Assembly: GCA_019186985.1 (NCBI GenBank)
Contig: JABARQ010000031.1
Span: 1 to 64,000, forward strand
Source: Prosthecobacter sp.
GTDB taxonomy: Bacteria; Verrucomicrobiota; Verrucomicrobiia; Verrucomicrobiales; Verrucomicrobiaceae
DNA: 64,000 nt
Direction of reading: 5' to 3'
Shown: one piece after another, positions 41,635-49,252 of the stretch
Numbering within the stretch: the stretch's first letter is position 1
Layout: each line of letters begins with the position of its first letter
Program-made: the position numbers and the translations under genes
The notes under the pieces: model-generated
Seen by the model: only the letters and a program-made list of their open reading frames with translations
Told to the model about the DNA's origin: nothing
The model's database searches: none

Positions 41635-42078
41635 ATGCCCCCCATCCTCAAGCGCATCGCCAGCCTGACCGCCGCCCTGCTCTGCGCCTGCTCCCAGGCG
41701 GCACATCCCGAACAGGCCGGCGTCGAGACCTTCCTCCAGCGCTATTTCTCGACCTGGTCGGCCAGGGACATGGAGGGCTATGGTTCCTGCTTCCATCCCA
41801 CCGCCCGCATCACCTTTGTGGAAAAAGGCGGGGCGGCTGGCAGCCAGGGCCTGACGGATTTCCTTCATGGTCAGAAAATTGGGCATGAACGCGCCGCCAC
41901 GCCCATGACCGAAACGCCCACGGAGATGAACATCAGCGGTGACACCCGGGTCGCCCAGGCCGCAGTGCGCTGGAAGCTGACCAAGGGTCGCGAAATCATC
42001 ACCGGCACCGACTACTTCACCCTCGTGAAAACCGCCGAAGGCTGGAAGATCGCCTCGCTGGTCTTCTACAACGACTGA
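41635..42078 (+). CDS. NTF2/SnoaL-like lipoprotein
   Basis: The 147-residue protein has a lipoprotein signal (ASLTAALLCAC, lipobox LCAC) followed by a single NTF2/SnoaL-like fold of about 120 residues. Typical marks are VETFLQRYFSTWSARDMEGYGSCFHPTARITFV near 30-62 and the closing strand RWKLTKGREIITGTDYFTLVKTAEGWKIASLVF. Such domains bind small molecules or act as weak enzymes; no catalytic motif is clear. It starts 8 bases after parB and ends 17 bases before the spermidine-synthase-like gene, so it is co-transcribed with one or both. Confidence 0.75.
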   Translation: MPPILKRIASLTAALLCACSQAAHPEQAGVETFLQRYFSTWSARDMEGYGSCFHPTARITFVEKGGAAGSQGLTDFLHGQKIGHERAATPMTETPTEMNISGDTRVAQAAVRWKLTKGREIITGTDYFTLVKTAEGWKIASLVFYND

Positions 42079-42095
42079 CCAGGAAGCCCCTCCGC

Positions 42096-43634
42096 ATGTC
42101 CAAGAATCCCCACCCGCCCTCCTCTACATCCATCCGCTGGTTCCTTGGCGCGGCCTGCTTCCTGGCCGGCGCCGCCATGATGGTGATTGAAATCTGCGCC
42201 TTCCGCCTCCTGGCCCCCATCTTTGGCAACAGCGTCTACACCTGGACAGCGTTGATCGGCGTCATTCTCGTCGCCTTCAGCGCCGGCGGCTTCATGGGAG
42301 GCCGGCTCGTGGACCGCTTCACCCACCTGCGGCTGCTCGGATGGCTCCTGGCAGGTTCCGCCATCCTCACCTACCTCATCCCACCGCTGCACCAGGGCTT
42401 CGGTGAACATTTTCTGACCAGCGGCCTGATTGGTGGCTCGATCATGGCCTCCGTCTTTTTCTTTGCCATTCCCGGAGCCCTCCTTGGCGCTGTTTCACCG
42501 GCGGCCGTGCGCCTTTACAGCCTCACCCAGAAAGACACCCATGTGGGGGCCGCCGCCGGCACCATCTCCATGCTCGGCTCGCTCGGCAGCTTCGTCGGAA
42601 CCTTCCTGTCCGGCTTCGTGCTGCTTTCGCACTTCGGCGTCCGCACGATCTTCCTCGGCTGCGCGACCCTTCTCGTGCTGCTGGCTCTGATGTCATTCCT
42701 TCTTGAAAAGCTCCAGAAAAAAGCTGCCGGAGCCCTGGTGGCCTCCGCCCTGACGGCCGGCTTCATCGGCTCTCAGGCCCATGAGCAGCCGGGCAGGGAC
42801 GTCCTGCATGTCGAGGAGTCGTTTTATCACCGCATTGAAGTGTCGGAATCCGGTGTCAGCCCGCACAAGCAGCGCCTCCTGCGCCTGGACTCCACCCCCG
42901 AAGGCGCCATGAACCCGGACGACGGCTCCCTGGTCATGGACTACCAGCATTACTGGAGGCTTCCCCTGCTCAAGGACCAGCCCAGGATCCACAGCGCACT
43001 CTTCATCGGCGCAGGTGCCTTTGGCATGCCCGAGGCGGTCTCCCGGGAGTTTCCCGAGGCAACCGTCGATGTGGCTGAAATCGACCCGCGGGTGATCGAG
43101 GTCGGAAAAAAATACTTCAAGCTTGCCGACCACCCGCGGGTGCAGGCCTACCCCGGAGACGCACGGCGATTCCTCAACGAGCACCAGGACAAGAAGTGGG
43201 ACCTGATCTTTGGCGATGCTTATGCAGGGGTTCGCTCCATCCCATCGCACCTTGTGACCCGTGAGTTTTTCCAGCTTGTGGCAGACCATCTGACCCCGGA
43301 GGGCAGTTTTGTCATGAATGCCATCACCTCCGTCCAGGGCCCCCGTTCCGAACTGCTTGCCGGACTGCTGGCCACCCTGCGCACCGTGTTCCCCAAGGTG
43401 GAGGTCTTTGCCGTCCAGCGACCGCGTACGATTGCCCAAAACATCATCATCCTGGCCTCCAGGCAGGATTGGAGCACGCTGCTGACCGATCGCTTCTACG
43501 CCGAAGGAACCTGGCAGAACCGACTCGTGGCCAGCCATGTCACAGGCTCCCAGCTGCCGGCGGGAGGAACCGTGTTCACCGACGACTTCAACCCCGTCGA
43601 CCGCATCATCGCCCGCAGCCTGCTCCTGGAATAA
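42096..43634 (+). CDS. Membrane-fused spermidine-synthase-like protein
   Basis: The 512-residue protein has about seven to eight membrane segments (residues 10-225, beginning WFLGAACFLAGAAMMVIEICAFRLLAP), followed by a soluble spermidine-synthase/methyltransferase-like domain. That domain shows ALFIGAGAFGMPEAV (Gly-rich SAM-type loop), VAEIDPRVIEVGKKYF, GDARRFL and LIFGDAYAG. Canonical SpeE has GGGDG and a second Asp pair for putrescine, and these are replaced here, so polyamine synthesis is doubtful. Fused proteins of this kind occur widely and are uncharacterised. It lies in the parB transcription unit and converges on the GDSL gene 6 bases away. Confidence 0.8.
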   Translation: MSKNPHPPSSTSIRWFLGAACFLAGAAMMVIEICAFRLLAPIFGNSVYTWTALIGVILVAFSAGGFMGGRLVDRFTHLRLLGWLLAGSAILTYLIPPLHQGFGEHFLTSGLIGGSIMASVFFFAIPGALLGAVSPAAVRLYSLTQKDTHVGAAAGTISMLGSLGSFVGTFLSGFVLLSHFGVRTIFLGCATLLVLLALMSFLLEKLQKKAAGALVASALTAGFIGSQAHEQPGRDVLHVEESFYHRIEVSESGVSPHKQRLLRLDSTPEGAMNPDDGSLVMDYQHYWRLPLLKDQPRIHSALFIGAGAFGMPEAVSREFPEATVDVAEIDPRVIEVGKKYFKLADHPRVQAYPGDARRFLNEHQDKKWDLIFGDAYAGVRSIPSHLVTREFFQLVADHLTPEGSFVMNAITSVQGPRSELLAGLLATLRTVFPKVEVFAVQRPRTIAQNIIILASRQDWSTLLTDRFYAEGTWQNRLVASHVTGSQLPAGGTVFTDDFNPVDRIIARSLLLE

Positions 43635-43640
43635 ACCGGC

Positions 43641-44945
43641 TCATTCCACGACATCTCCGACCAGCAAGAGGGCTCCGGGGAAGAACTTCGTGCCGTTAAA
43701 ACGCTCCGGCTTGTCGATGCTGTTCTTGTTCCTGGCCAGGATCGCGGCCTTGTCCGGCTGGTCTGGATGAATTTCGATTTTCACCGAATGCACCCCATCA
43801 GGCAGGCCGTCGCCGATCATCAGTGTGGAAAGGCGATGGTAGGTGCAGTAGGCGTCAAACCGAGGCACGACGCGCGCGGGTTTGTCATCCAGTGTGACGA
43901 TGACCTGTCCACAGTCAGGACCGACGATGTCATAGATCGCACAGCGGGTTCCCTTGAATCTGAAGGAAAGAGTCTCGCCAGGGGTCGAGCCGCTGTGCAG
44001 GTCAGGCAGACGATCCGCCCAGCGCTTGCCAAAGACATCCTGCTTCACATCCACCGGCTGGATGCCCGGTGAACGCCGGGTGACGCTGATCGGCACCAGC
44101 TTTGCCCGCTCATAATTGTCCGGATTCAGGGCCGCCTTGAGTTCATGAGGGCCGGCTCCCGCCGAGGCACGGCTGATCGGCTCCCAGGAACGCACGATCG
44201 CCTGGAGATAGAGCTCATGGCCCGTGCTGACATGAGGATGCACGCTGTCAGGGGCGAAGATGAACTTGTCGCCCGCCGCCTTCTTCTCCTCGTCGTTCAC
44301 CGGCAGCCTGGCCTTCCACTCCAGTTTTCCCGCCTTGGCAAGCCGCGCCACCTCCATGCCCAGATGAATGGTCGGGATTCCGTAATGGTCGGCCACCTTC
44401 TCCATGGCGCTCGCGGAACGCTGAAACCTGCCTTCAAGCATCGGCGGCACCAGAGCCTCGGTGATGGTGTAGACAAAGCAGATGTCACACTCAGGCAGCG
44501 CCTTCCAAGTCTGCCGGACAATGCCCTCCATGCAGCGGATGATCTGTTCCGGAGCCGCCCCGCCGTCGTTCACCGCAAACTCGACAAACAAAAGATCAGG
44601 CTTCCGATCCAGCACATCCTGCCTCAGACGGCAGACGCCCAGGTCGGAGCCGGTGCCGCCAATCGCCGCGTTGATCTCGCTGATCCTCGCCTCAGGCCAG
44701 GTCTTCTGGAAGTGCGCCAGCGTCTTCACCCGCCAGCCCGGCTGGGCCGTGATGCTGCCGCCCAGATAGCCGACACGCACCTCGGACCCCGGCCTTGCAA
44801 CCTTGGTCAAAAAATTGGGCAGGCCGGAACGGGGGCGGCACTCCCGCGCTTCGACCAGGGGAAACTCAGGCTCCGCAGCAGTCACCAGGAGGACGGAGCC
44901 AAGGATGTGCGAAGCCAGCAGCAGGTAAGGGAGGGGTGGGCGCAT
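43641..44945 (-). CDS. Secreted SGNH/GDSL esterase with C-terminal beta-sandwich
   Basis: The 434-residue protein has a signal peptide (residues 1-23, ending LVTAAE). The SGNH hydrolase domain shows the nucleophile motif GYLGGSIT near 59-66, block II GTGSDLGVCR near 97-106, FVEFAVND (Asn) near 120-127 and DSVHPHVS (Asp and His) near 236. The last ~150 residues form a beta-sandwich-like region (TRRSPGIQPVD..., FRFKGTRCAIYDIVG, VHSVKIEIHP) that could bind polysaccharide. It probably removes acetyl or other ester groups from an extracellular glycan. It is transcribed toward the spermidine-synthase-like gene. Confidence 0.85.
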   Translation of the reverse strand: MRPPLPYLLLASHILGSVLLVTAAEPEFPLVEARECRPRSGLPNFLTKVARPGSEVRVGYLGGSITAQPGWRVKTLAHFQKTWPEARISEINAAIGGTGSDLGVCRLRQDVLDRKPDLLFVEFAVNDGGAAPEQIIRCMEGIVRQTWKALPECDICFVYTITEALVPPMLEGRFQRSASAMEKVADHYGIPTIHLGMEVARLAKAGKLEWKARLPVNDEEKKAAGDKFIFAPDSVHPHVSTGHELYLQAIVRSWEPISRASAGAGPHELKAALNPDNYERAKLVPISVTRRSPGIQPVDVKQDVFGKRWADRLPDLHSGSTPGETLSFRFKGTRCAIYDIVGPDCGQVIVTLDDKPARVVPRFDAYCTYHRLSTLMIGDGLPDGVHSVKIEIHPDQPDKAAILARNKNSIDKPERFNGTKFFPGALLLVGDVVE

Positions 44946-45015
44946 CGGGATTCAGGTTGGACGGACCCGCTCCTTTTCGGTGACAGTTTCTTTTCGGCAA
45001 ATCCTTTTCCGAGGC

Positions 45016-45044
45016 TTGCCATCCGTCAGTCACTCACCTAAAAC
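45016..45044 (+). promoter_or_regulatory. Candidate promoter of the Crp-type sensor gene
   Basis: TTGCCA (45016-45021), a 17-base spacer and TAAAAC (45039-45044) end 17 bases before the ATG at 45062. Confidence 0.4.
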
Positions 45045-45061
45045 CTGCCATCTCCACAAAA

Positions 45062-45520
45062 ATGAGCGCAGACTTCTCCACCCCTCAAATTCCCGCCCTC
45101 GGCATCATGGAACCTCTTGGTGACGAGGATCGTGACATCCTCAGCGGCTATGGCGAGTTCAGGCCCGTTCAACCCGGCAGCCACCTGATTGAAGAGGGCA
45201 GCGTGCAGACCAGCCTGTATTTCATCATCAGCGGCAAGCTGCATGCCACCGCCATGCGCGGCGGTCACAAGGTGCTGCTTGGCAGCGTTGGCACCGGCGA
45301 AACCGTGGGCGAAATCAACCTTCTCGACCCCTCCGCCGCCAGCGCCACGGTCACGGCCGTCGAATTCAGCCAGGTCTGGCGCATCGACTCCAAGAGCCTG
45401 GAATCCTACATCAACGAGTATCCAAGGGCCGCCGCATGGCTGCTGATTGGTGTCGGCAGGACCATCGCCCGCCGCCTGCGTTCCGTGAACGAAAAGATCG
45501 CCAGCTTCTACGGAGGCTGA
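45062..45520 (+). CDS. Crp/cyclic-nucleotide-binding-type sensor domain without DNA-binding domain
   Basis: The 152-residue protein is a single Crp-like jelly roll (residues about 15-130): RPVQPGSHLIEEGSVQTSLYFIISGKL, then VLLGSVGTGETVGEINLLDPSAASATVTAVE. In true cNMP binders the phosphate-binding segment is GE..L....PR.ATV. Here the Arg is replaced (SAASATV), so classical cAMP binding is unlikely. A long C-terminal helix (YPRAAAWLLIGVGRTIARRLRSVNEKIASFY) follows where Crp has its dimer helix, and there is no helix-turn-helix. It may control a partner by dimerisation. It lies upstream of the tRNA-Arg gene in the same direction. Confidence 0.82.
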   Translation: MSADFSTPQIPALGIMEPLGDEDRDILSGYGEFRPVQPGSHLIEEGSVQTSLYFIISGKLHATAMRGGHKVLLGSVGTGETVGEINLLDPSAASATVTAVEFSQVWRIDSKSLESYINEYPRAAAWLLIGVGRTIARRLRSVNEKIASFYGG

Positions 45521-45558
45521 TCGACGATCAACGAAGTTGAAGAAAATCGACAGCGCGT

Positions 45559-45586
45559 TTGACAAAGTGGCTTGAACGTCTAGTCT
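45559..45586 (+). promoter_or_regulatory. tRNA-Arg promoter
   Basis: TTGACA (45559-45564, perfect -35), a 16-base spacer and TAGTCT (45581-45586). The transcript would begin about 30 bases before the mature tRNA. This stable-RNA promoter shows the -10 form TAGTCT that also occurs at 33258. Confidence 0.55.
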
Positions 45587-45625
45587 CCACGTCCCGCAGC
45601 GAACTTCAAAAAAGTTCAACGCAAA

Positions 45626-45702
45626 GCACCCGTAGCTCAACGGATTAGAGCATCTGACTACGGATCAGAAGGTTTCAGGTTCGAATCCTGACGGGTGCGC
45701 CA
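45626..45702 (+). tRNA. tRNA-Arg (anticodon ACG), CCA encoded
   Basis: The cloverleaf is complete: acceptor GCACCCG/CGGGTGC, D arm GCTC/GAGC, anticodon stem TCTGA/TCAGA with loop CTACGGA (anticodon ACG), T arm TCAGG-TTCGAAT-CCTGA, discriminator G and encoded CCA (45700-45702). It reads CGU, CGC and CGA after A-to-I editing at the wobble base, so a TadA homologue is expected in the genome. Confidence 0.97.
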
Positions 45703-45762
45703 CTCAGAATCAACGAGTTACAAAGATTCTGCGAACACGAAAATCTTTCACCCGTGCATTTT

Positions 45763-45789
45763 CCGGAGCCTTTTGGGTTCCGGCCTTTC
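45763..45789 (+). terminator. Terminator downstream of tRNA-Arg
   Basis: An 8-bp stem (45763-45770 with 45776-45783, one G-T pair) with a TTTTG loop is followed by CCTTTCTC. It is the expected end of the tRNA transcript. Confidence 0.55.
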
Positions 45790-45827
45790 TCTAAAACGCA
45801 AGCCGCCCAAAGCCTGTTAAAGCAATA

Positions 45828-45858
45828 ACGCCGTACGGGCTCCCGGCTCGCACGGCGT
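45828..45858. repeat. Nested inverted repeat between tRNA-Arg and the globin gene
   Basis: ACGCCGT (45828-45834) pairs perfectly with ACGGCGT (45852-45858). A smaller hairpin CGGG/CCCG lies within the loop. It lies 29 bases beyond the globin stop codon and may terminate that minus-strand transcript, though there is no T-tract. Confidence 0.4.
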
Positions 45859-45887
45859 CATGTTACCAGTCAGGTTATGGACCTCAC

Positions 45888-46484
45888 TTAACTGGCCTTC
45901 TTCGGCCGGCCAAGCACATCATCCTTGGTCGTCGCCACGACGGCGATGACCTGGTCGATGAGTTCCTGGCTGACTTTCAGATCCTTCAGCGTCGCCACGA
46001 GGTTTTCAGCGATGGCGTTGAAATGCTCCTCCGTAAGCCCCATGCCCTCATGGGCCTTGCGCATGTCCTTGCCGGTCCAGGGCAGCGGGCCTCCCAGGGC
46101 ATAGGAGAGAAACTCCTTCTGCTTGCGGTGCTGCTTGGGCATGCTGACATCGTCAAAAAAGTGCTTCACCCGGTTGTCCGCCAGCACCTTGACATAAAAG
46201 GCGTCCACGGCGGCGTTGATCGCAGCCCAGCCTCCAAGCTTTTGATACAGGCTGTCCTCGCGTGCCTTGAGCCACTTGGCCTTGCAGGCCTCCTTGGCAA
46301 AACTCCACTTCCGGCCCTCATAGTCGGCCGTGATGGAAGGATCGACAGGCTTGCCGCTGATCGGGCAGAGGCTGTTGGTGGCCGTTTCCATGGCCACGGT
46401 TGCAGGGTCTGCCGCCATCACGGCGTTGACGAGCAGGGACATCACCACGGCGACCGTGGCGAGCGAGGGAACGATGAACTTCAT
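45888..46484 (-). CDS. Exported YHS-domain / group I truncated haemoglobin fusion
   Basis: The ATG at 46484 gives 198 residues. Residues 1-24 are a signal peptide (ending NAVMAA). Residues about 38-75 are YHS/TRASH-like (LCPISGKPVD, YEGRKWSFAKEACKAKW; Cys40 and Cys67), a fold that binds metal. Residues 78-190 are a truncated globin: LYQKLGGWAAINAAVDAFY, FFDDVSMPKQHRKQKEFL, GGPLPWTGKDMRKAH with proximal His145, then LTEEHFNAIAENL. Globins of this kind bind O2 or NO. The mature protein should be periplasmic, which is unusual for a globin. An Rrf2 regulator lies upstream in the same orientation, with a dyad between the two genes. The frame continues upstream but without signal or fold. Confidence 0.82.
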   Translation of the reverse strand: MKFIVPSLATVAVVMSLLVNAVMAADPATVAMETATNSLCPISGKPVDPSITADYEGRKWSFAKEACKAKWLKAREDSLYQKLGGWAAINAAVDAFYVKVLADNRVKHFFDDVSMPKQHRKQKEFLSYALGGPLPWTGKDMRKAHEGMGLTEEHFNAIAENLVATLKDLKVSQELIDQVIAVVATTKDDVLGRPKKAS

Positions 46485-46530
46485 GGGGGTGGCTGGATTG
46501 GGTTGGTTAGGTTTTGACAAGTTTGCCATT

Positions 46531-46558
46531 CTATTACGGAACTCAGATTCTGTAATAG
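46531..46558. promoter_or_regulatory. Candidate operator dyad upstream of the globin gene
   Basis: CTATTACgGA (46531-46540) and TCtGTAATAG (46549-46558) form an interrupted inverted repeat with 9 of 10 arm positions paired around an 8-base centre. It starts 47 bases upstream of the globin ATG and downstream of the Rrf2 stop. Rrf2 factors bind AT-containing dyads of this size, so this is the natural target of the neighbouring regulator, by inference. Confidence 0.5.
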
Positions 46559-46672
46559 ACGGACGACCAAACGCATTGAGCGCCCACCCCTCTTTCATCC
46601 CGCCAATAAAGGCGTTTTTCATGACAAGATCCGCACAACAGGCAAACACTGGCCGAACCAGACAGCCGGAAT

Positions 46673-47125
46673 TCAAGGCTTGCCGTCCGCAGGCTCACTC
46701 CGGGCAGGGCTGCTCCTCAGCCCGCGAAAGGGACCGAGGTTCTGCTTCTGCAAAAAACGCTCAACATCATGGGACACACGGGCGATCGCCTCATGCATCG
46801 GGCATGGAGGGCCGCTGCCACACCAGTTTGGTCCGAAGGGGCACATGGGCCGCACGTCCGGCCGCTCAAAGACGGCCACGATCTCATGCAATGACACGTT
46901 CTCCGGCGGCCTGGCCAGCCTGTATCCCCCGGAGGGTCCGGTGGTGCCGCTCGTGATCCCATGCAGGGAAAGCTGCGCCAGCACCTTGGCGACCACCGGC
47001 CTGGGCAGGTCGCGGGCATCCGCGATTTCCCTGGCGCTCACGCGCGTTTCATCCTCGTCATACTGCTCCGCCAGATAGCTGGCGGCCGCGATGGCCTGCT
47101 GCGCAAGTTTGCCAATTTTAAGCAT
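46673..47125 (-). CDS. Rrf2-family Fe-S transcription regulator
   Basis: The ATG at 47125 gives 150 residues. An N-terminal winged helix with KIGKLAQQAIAAASYLAEQ and the recognition region PRPVVAKVLAQLSLHGI is followed by GPSGGYRLARPPENVSLHEIV, the Rrf2 wing. C95, C102 and C108 (CPFGPNWCGSGPPCPMH) form the three-Cys cluster ligand set of NsrR/IscR-type members. It is therefore expected to sense NO, iron-sulfur status or redox. A globin gene directly downstream favours NO. Its last ~20 residues are disordered (SSPARSEPADGKP). Members are usually repressors whose clusters are lost on stress. Confidence 0.88.
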   Translation of the reverse strand: MLKIGKLAQQAIAAASYLAEQYDEDETRVSAREIADARDLPRPVVAKVLAQLSLHGITSGTTGPSGGYRLARPPENVSLHEIVAVFERPDVRPMCPFGPNWCGSGPPCPMHEAIARVSHDVERFLQKQNLGPFRGLRSSPARSEPADGKP

Positions 47126-47304
47126 GAATGTTTCCAGATGCACCCATCAGGACGGCAGACAAGGCATGATTTTGCCGCCGAACAAAAAATGCGCCACGGA
47201 AACCATGATCGGCACGCCTGCGCCGTCCCAGCATGCGGAGCCCTCCCGAAAAGTCGCCCTCAGGGCTGCCCCGGGATCCACTCCGGCGACGGGCAGGCAG
47301 GGCT

Positions 47305-47351
47305 CCCGGGCAGTTTTTGGCGTTGCCCGGGCTTGTTCCCACATCCATAAG
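47305..47351 (+). promoter_or_regulatory. FKBP-gene promoter with dyad over the -35
   Basis: TTGCCC (47323-47328), a 17-base spacer and CATAAG (47346-47351) end 11 bases before the ATG. CCCGGGCA (47305-47312) and TGCCCGGG (47324-47331) form a perfect 8-bp inverted repeat around GTTTTTGGCGT, covering the -35. The rest of the 237-base divergent region shows no clear promoter for the Rrf2 gene. Confidence 0.4.
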
Positions 47352-47362
47352 GCGCGCTCCCC

Positions 47363-47767
47363 ATGCCTTCCCAAGCCCTGCTCACCGGACAAGCCTTCCT
47401 CGCTGAAAACGCCCAAAAGCCCGGCGTCATCACCACGTCCAGCGGCCTTCAATACCTGGTGCTTCGGGAGGGCGACGGCAAAAGCCCGAAAAAGAAGGAC
47501 ACTGTCGTGGTGAACTACCGCGGAACCCTGCTGAACGGGGTCGAATTCGACAGCAGCTATCTTGCGGGACGTGAACCGGCGGAATTTCCCCTGAATCGTG
47601 TCATCAAGGGATGGACGGAAGGGCTGCAGCTGATGAAGGAGGGTGCAAGATACCGCTTTTTCATCCCACCCGGCCTGGCCTACGGCTCACGCGGCGCAGG
47701 GCTGGACATCGGGCCGGACGAGACCCTGATCTTCGAGGTCGAACTGCTCAAGGTCTGGGAGGACTGA
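47363..47767 (+). CDS. FKBP-type peptidyl-prolyl cis-trans isomerase
   Basis: The 134-residue protein is one FKBP domain: VITTSSGLQYLVLREGDGKSPKKKDTVVVNYRGTLLNGVEFDSSY, then PAEFPLNRVIKGWTEGLQLMKEGARYRFFIPPGLAYGSRGAG, ending LIFEVELLKVWE. Catalytic-pocket residues (Tyr, Phe, Asp in FDSSY; Val-Ile-x-Gly-Trp; Tyr in LAYG) are present. It resembles the catalytic half of FkpA/FklB/Mip proteins without their N-terminal dimer helices. No signal peptide is seen, so it is probably cytosolic. It converges on the PHP gene 18 bases away. Confidence 0.92.
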   Translation: MPSQALLTGQAFLAENAQKPGVITTSSGLQYLVLREGDGKSPKKKDTVVVNYRGTLLNGVEFDSSYLAGREPAEFPLNRVIKGWTEGLQLMKEGARYRFFIPPGLAYGSRGAGLDIGPDETLIFEVELLKVWED

Positions 47768-47785
47768 ACGCTTTGGCCTTCTTGC

Positions 47786-49252
47786 TCAGGCATTGGCGTC
47801 GGCGGCCTTCTTGATGCTGGAGATGACATCGCTGATCTTGAGATCGATCCTTGCACGCTTCTTGAAATAGCTGACGTGATCGTAGCCGGCCTCGACGAGG
47901 TTGTTCAAGGCGGTCACAAAGTGCTCACCCACACGCTGGGCACGATGCGCGTCACTGCCAATGACCACGGGAATCTTCCGTTCGGCCATCATCCGCAGCA
48001 TCTCGTTGCCTGGATTCATCTCCGAATAGCTCTTGTTCAGCCCTGAGGTGTTCAGCTCCATGGCCACACCGGTCCTGGCGATCCGGTCAAGCACACCTGC
48101 CACCGTGTTCTTGATGATGGCGAAGCACCAGGAGTCGGGATGGTAGTTTTTGACCAGGTCCGGATGGGCGATGCAGTCATAAAGCCCGGTCTCGGCGCTG
48201 ACAGCAAGATGCTCAAAATAGGTTCGGCGAAATCCTTCGATGGTTCCCTGCTCAAACTTGCCCAGATACTCCTTGGCCTGCCAGTGAAGGCCGCCGAGGC
48301 AGTAGTCGAACTCCACACGCTGGTGAAGCCCCTCGATGTATTTTTCGTAACCGGGAAAGAACTCGCTCTCGATCCCCAGGCAGACGTCCAGCTTCCCGGC
48401 GTAGGCCGCCTTCGCCCGCTGAACCAGGGAGACATAGAGGTCAAACTCTCCCTCGCTCATCCGCACGCTGGGCCAGAAGCCGTCCGGCATCGGGCAGTGG
48501 CAGGTGAAAATGATGCCCTTGAGACCTGCCTTGACCGCCTGGGCGCAATATTCCTCCGGCTCACCCCAGGCGTGCTTGCACAGGGGGGTGTGCATGTGGG
48601 AGTCGTAATAGAGCGCCCCTGACTTCACCGCCTGGGGCTTTTCAGAGGAAATCACCGGAGGCTTCGGCGCGGCGATAGGCTCACCCGCCGTGCTTGCCAG
48701 AACCGTCTTGGTGGAAGCCGCCGGCTTGGCTGGCTTGGGTGTGGATGGAACGGCCACGGGCAGTGTTGCCGATTTCAAAACCGGCTCCGCTGGCAGGGAG
48801 ACCGGAGCTGGCTTGACGACGGAGGCGGCTGCCGCCTTGGAAGTGGGAGGAGCCGTCTTGACGGGAGTGACGGGCTTCGCTGCAGCAGGAGCCACCCTGG
48901 CTTTCTTTGCGGGTGCTGGAGGTGGAGGGGCGGGCTTTTTGGCCGCAGCCTTCCTGGCCTGAACCGGAGCCGACTTGACCGCCTTTTTTGTACGGGTCCC
49001 CGTGAAAGCCTTCCCCGCCTTGGACACCGGCTTTTTCACTGGTGCCGCCTTCTTGGCGGGAACCTTTTTCGGTGGAAGCTTCCGCGCGGGCTTGCTCACA
49101 GCCTTTACGGCCTTGGGCGTCGGCGTCTTCTTTTTGGCGGCCGCAGGTTTGGAGGCCTTCTTGACCGGTTTCACGGCCTTGGAGACGGTTTTTTTCGAAG
49201 CCGTCTTGGTGGCCTGCCTTGCCTTCGGCTTCTGGTTTTTGCTCTTGCTCAC
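47786..49252 (-). CDS. PHP-family phosphoesterase with histone-H1-like N-terminal tail
   Basis: The 488-residue protein has two parts. Residues 1-212 are a Lys/Ala/Pro-rich, disordered tail with 38 Lys in the first 140 residues, like the C-terminal tails of histone H1 or AlgP/Hc1. Residues about 213-485 are a PHP domain of the HisK/HisJ type: DSHMHTPLCKHAWGEPEEY (His219, His221), IIFTCHCPMPDGF, CLGIESEFFPG, YCLGGLHW, IAHPDLVKNY and VIGSDAHRAQRVG. The metal-binding His/Asp/Glu set is complete. Activity would be a phosphatase, as in histidinol-phosphate phosphatase, but a nucleic-acid substrate is possible because of the DNA-binding-like tail. It overlaps the upstream small membrane gene by four bases. 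Confidence 0.85.
   Translation of the reverse strand: MSKSKNQKPKARQATKTASKKTVSKAVKPVKKASKPAAAKKKTPTPKAVKAVSKPARKLPPKKVPAKKAAPVKKPVSKAGKAFTGTRTKKAVKSAPVQARKAAAKKPAPPPPAPAKKARVAPAAAKPVTPVKTAPPTSKAAAASVVKPAPVSLPAEPVLKSATLPVAVPSTPKPAKPAASTKTVLASTAGEPIAAPKPPVISSEKPQAVKSGALYYDSHMHTPLCKHAWGEPEEYCAQAVKAGLKGIIFTCHCPMPDGFWPSVRMSEGEFDLYVSLVQRAKAAYAGKLDVCLGIESEFFPGYEKYIEGLHQRVEFDYCLGGLHWQAKEYLGKFEQGTIEGFRRTYFEHLAVSAETGLYDCIAHPDLVKNYHPDSWCFAIIKNTVAGVLDRIARTGVAMELNTSGLNKSYSEMNPGNEMLRMMAERKIPVVIGSDAHRAQRVGEHFVTALNNLVEAGYDHVSYFKKRARIDLKISDVISSIKKAADANA

Noticed and set aside
45626-45702. tRNA-Arg as an integration (att) site
   Set aside because: No integrase, no repeat of the tRNA 3' end and no phage or island genes are found on either side.
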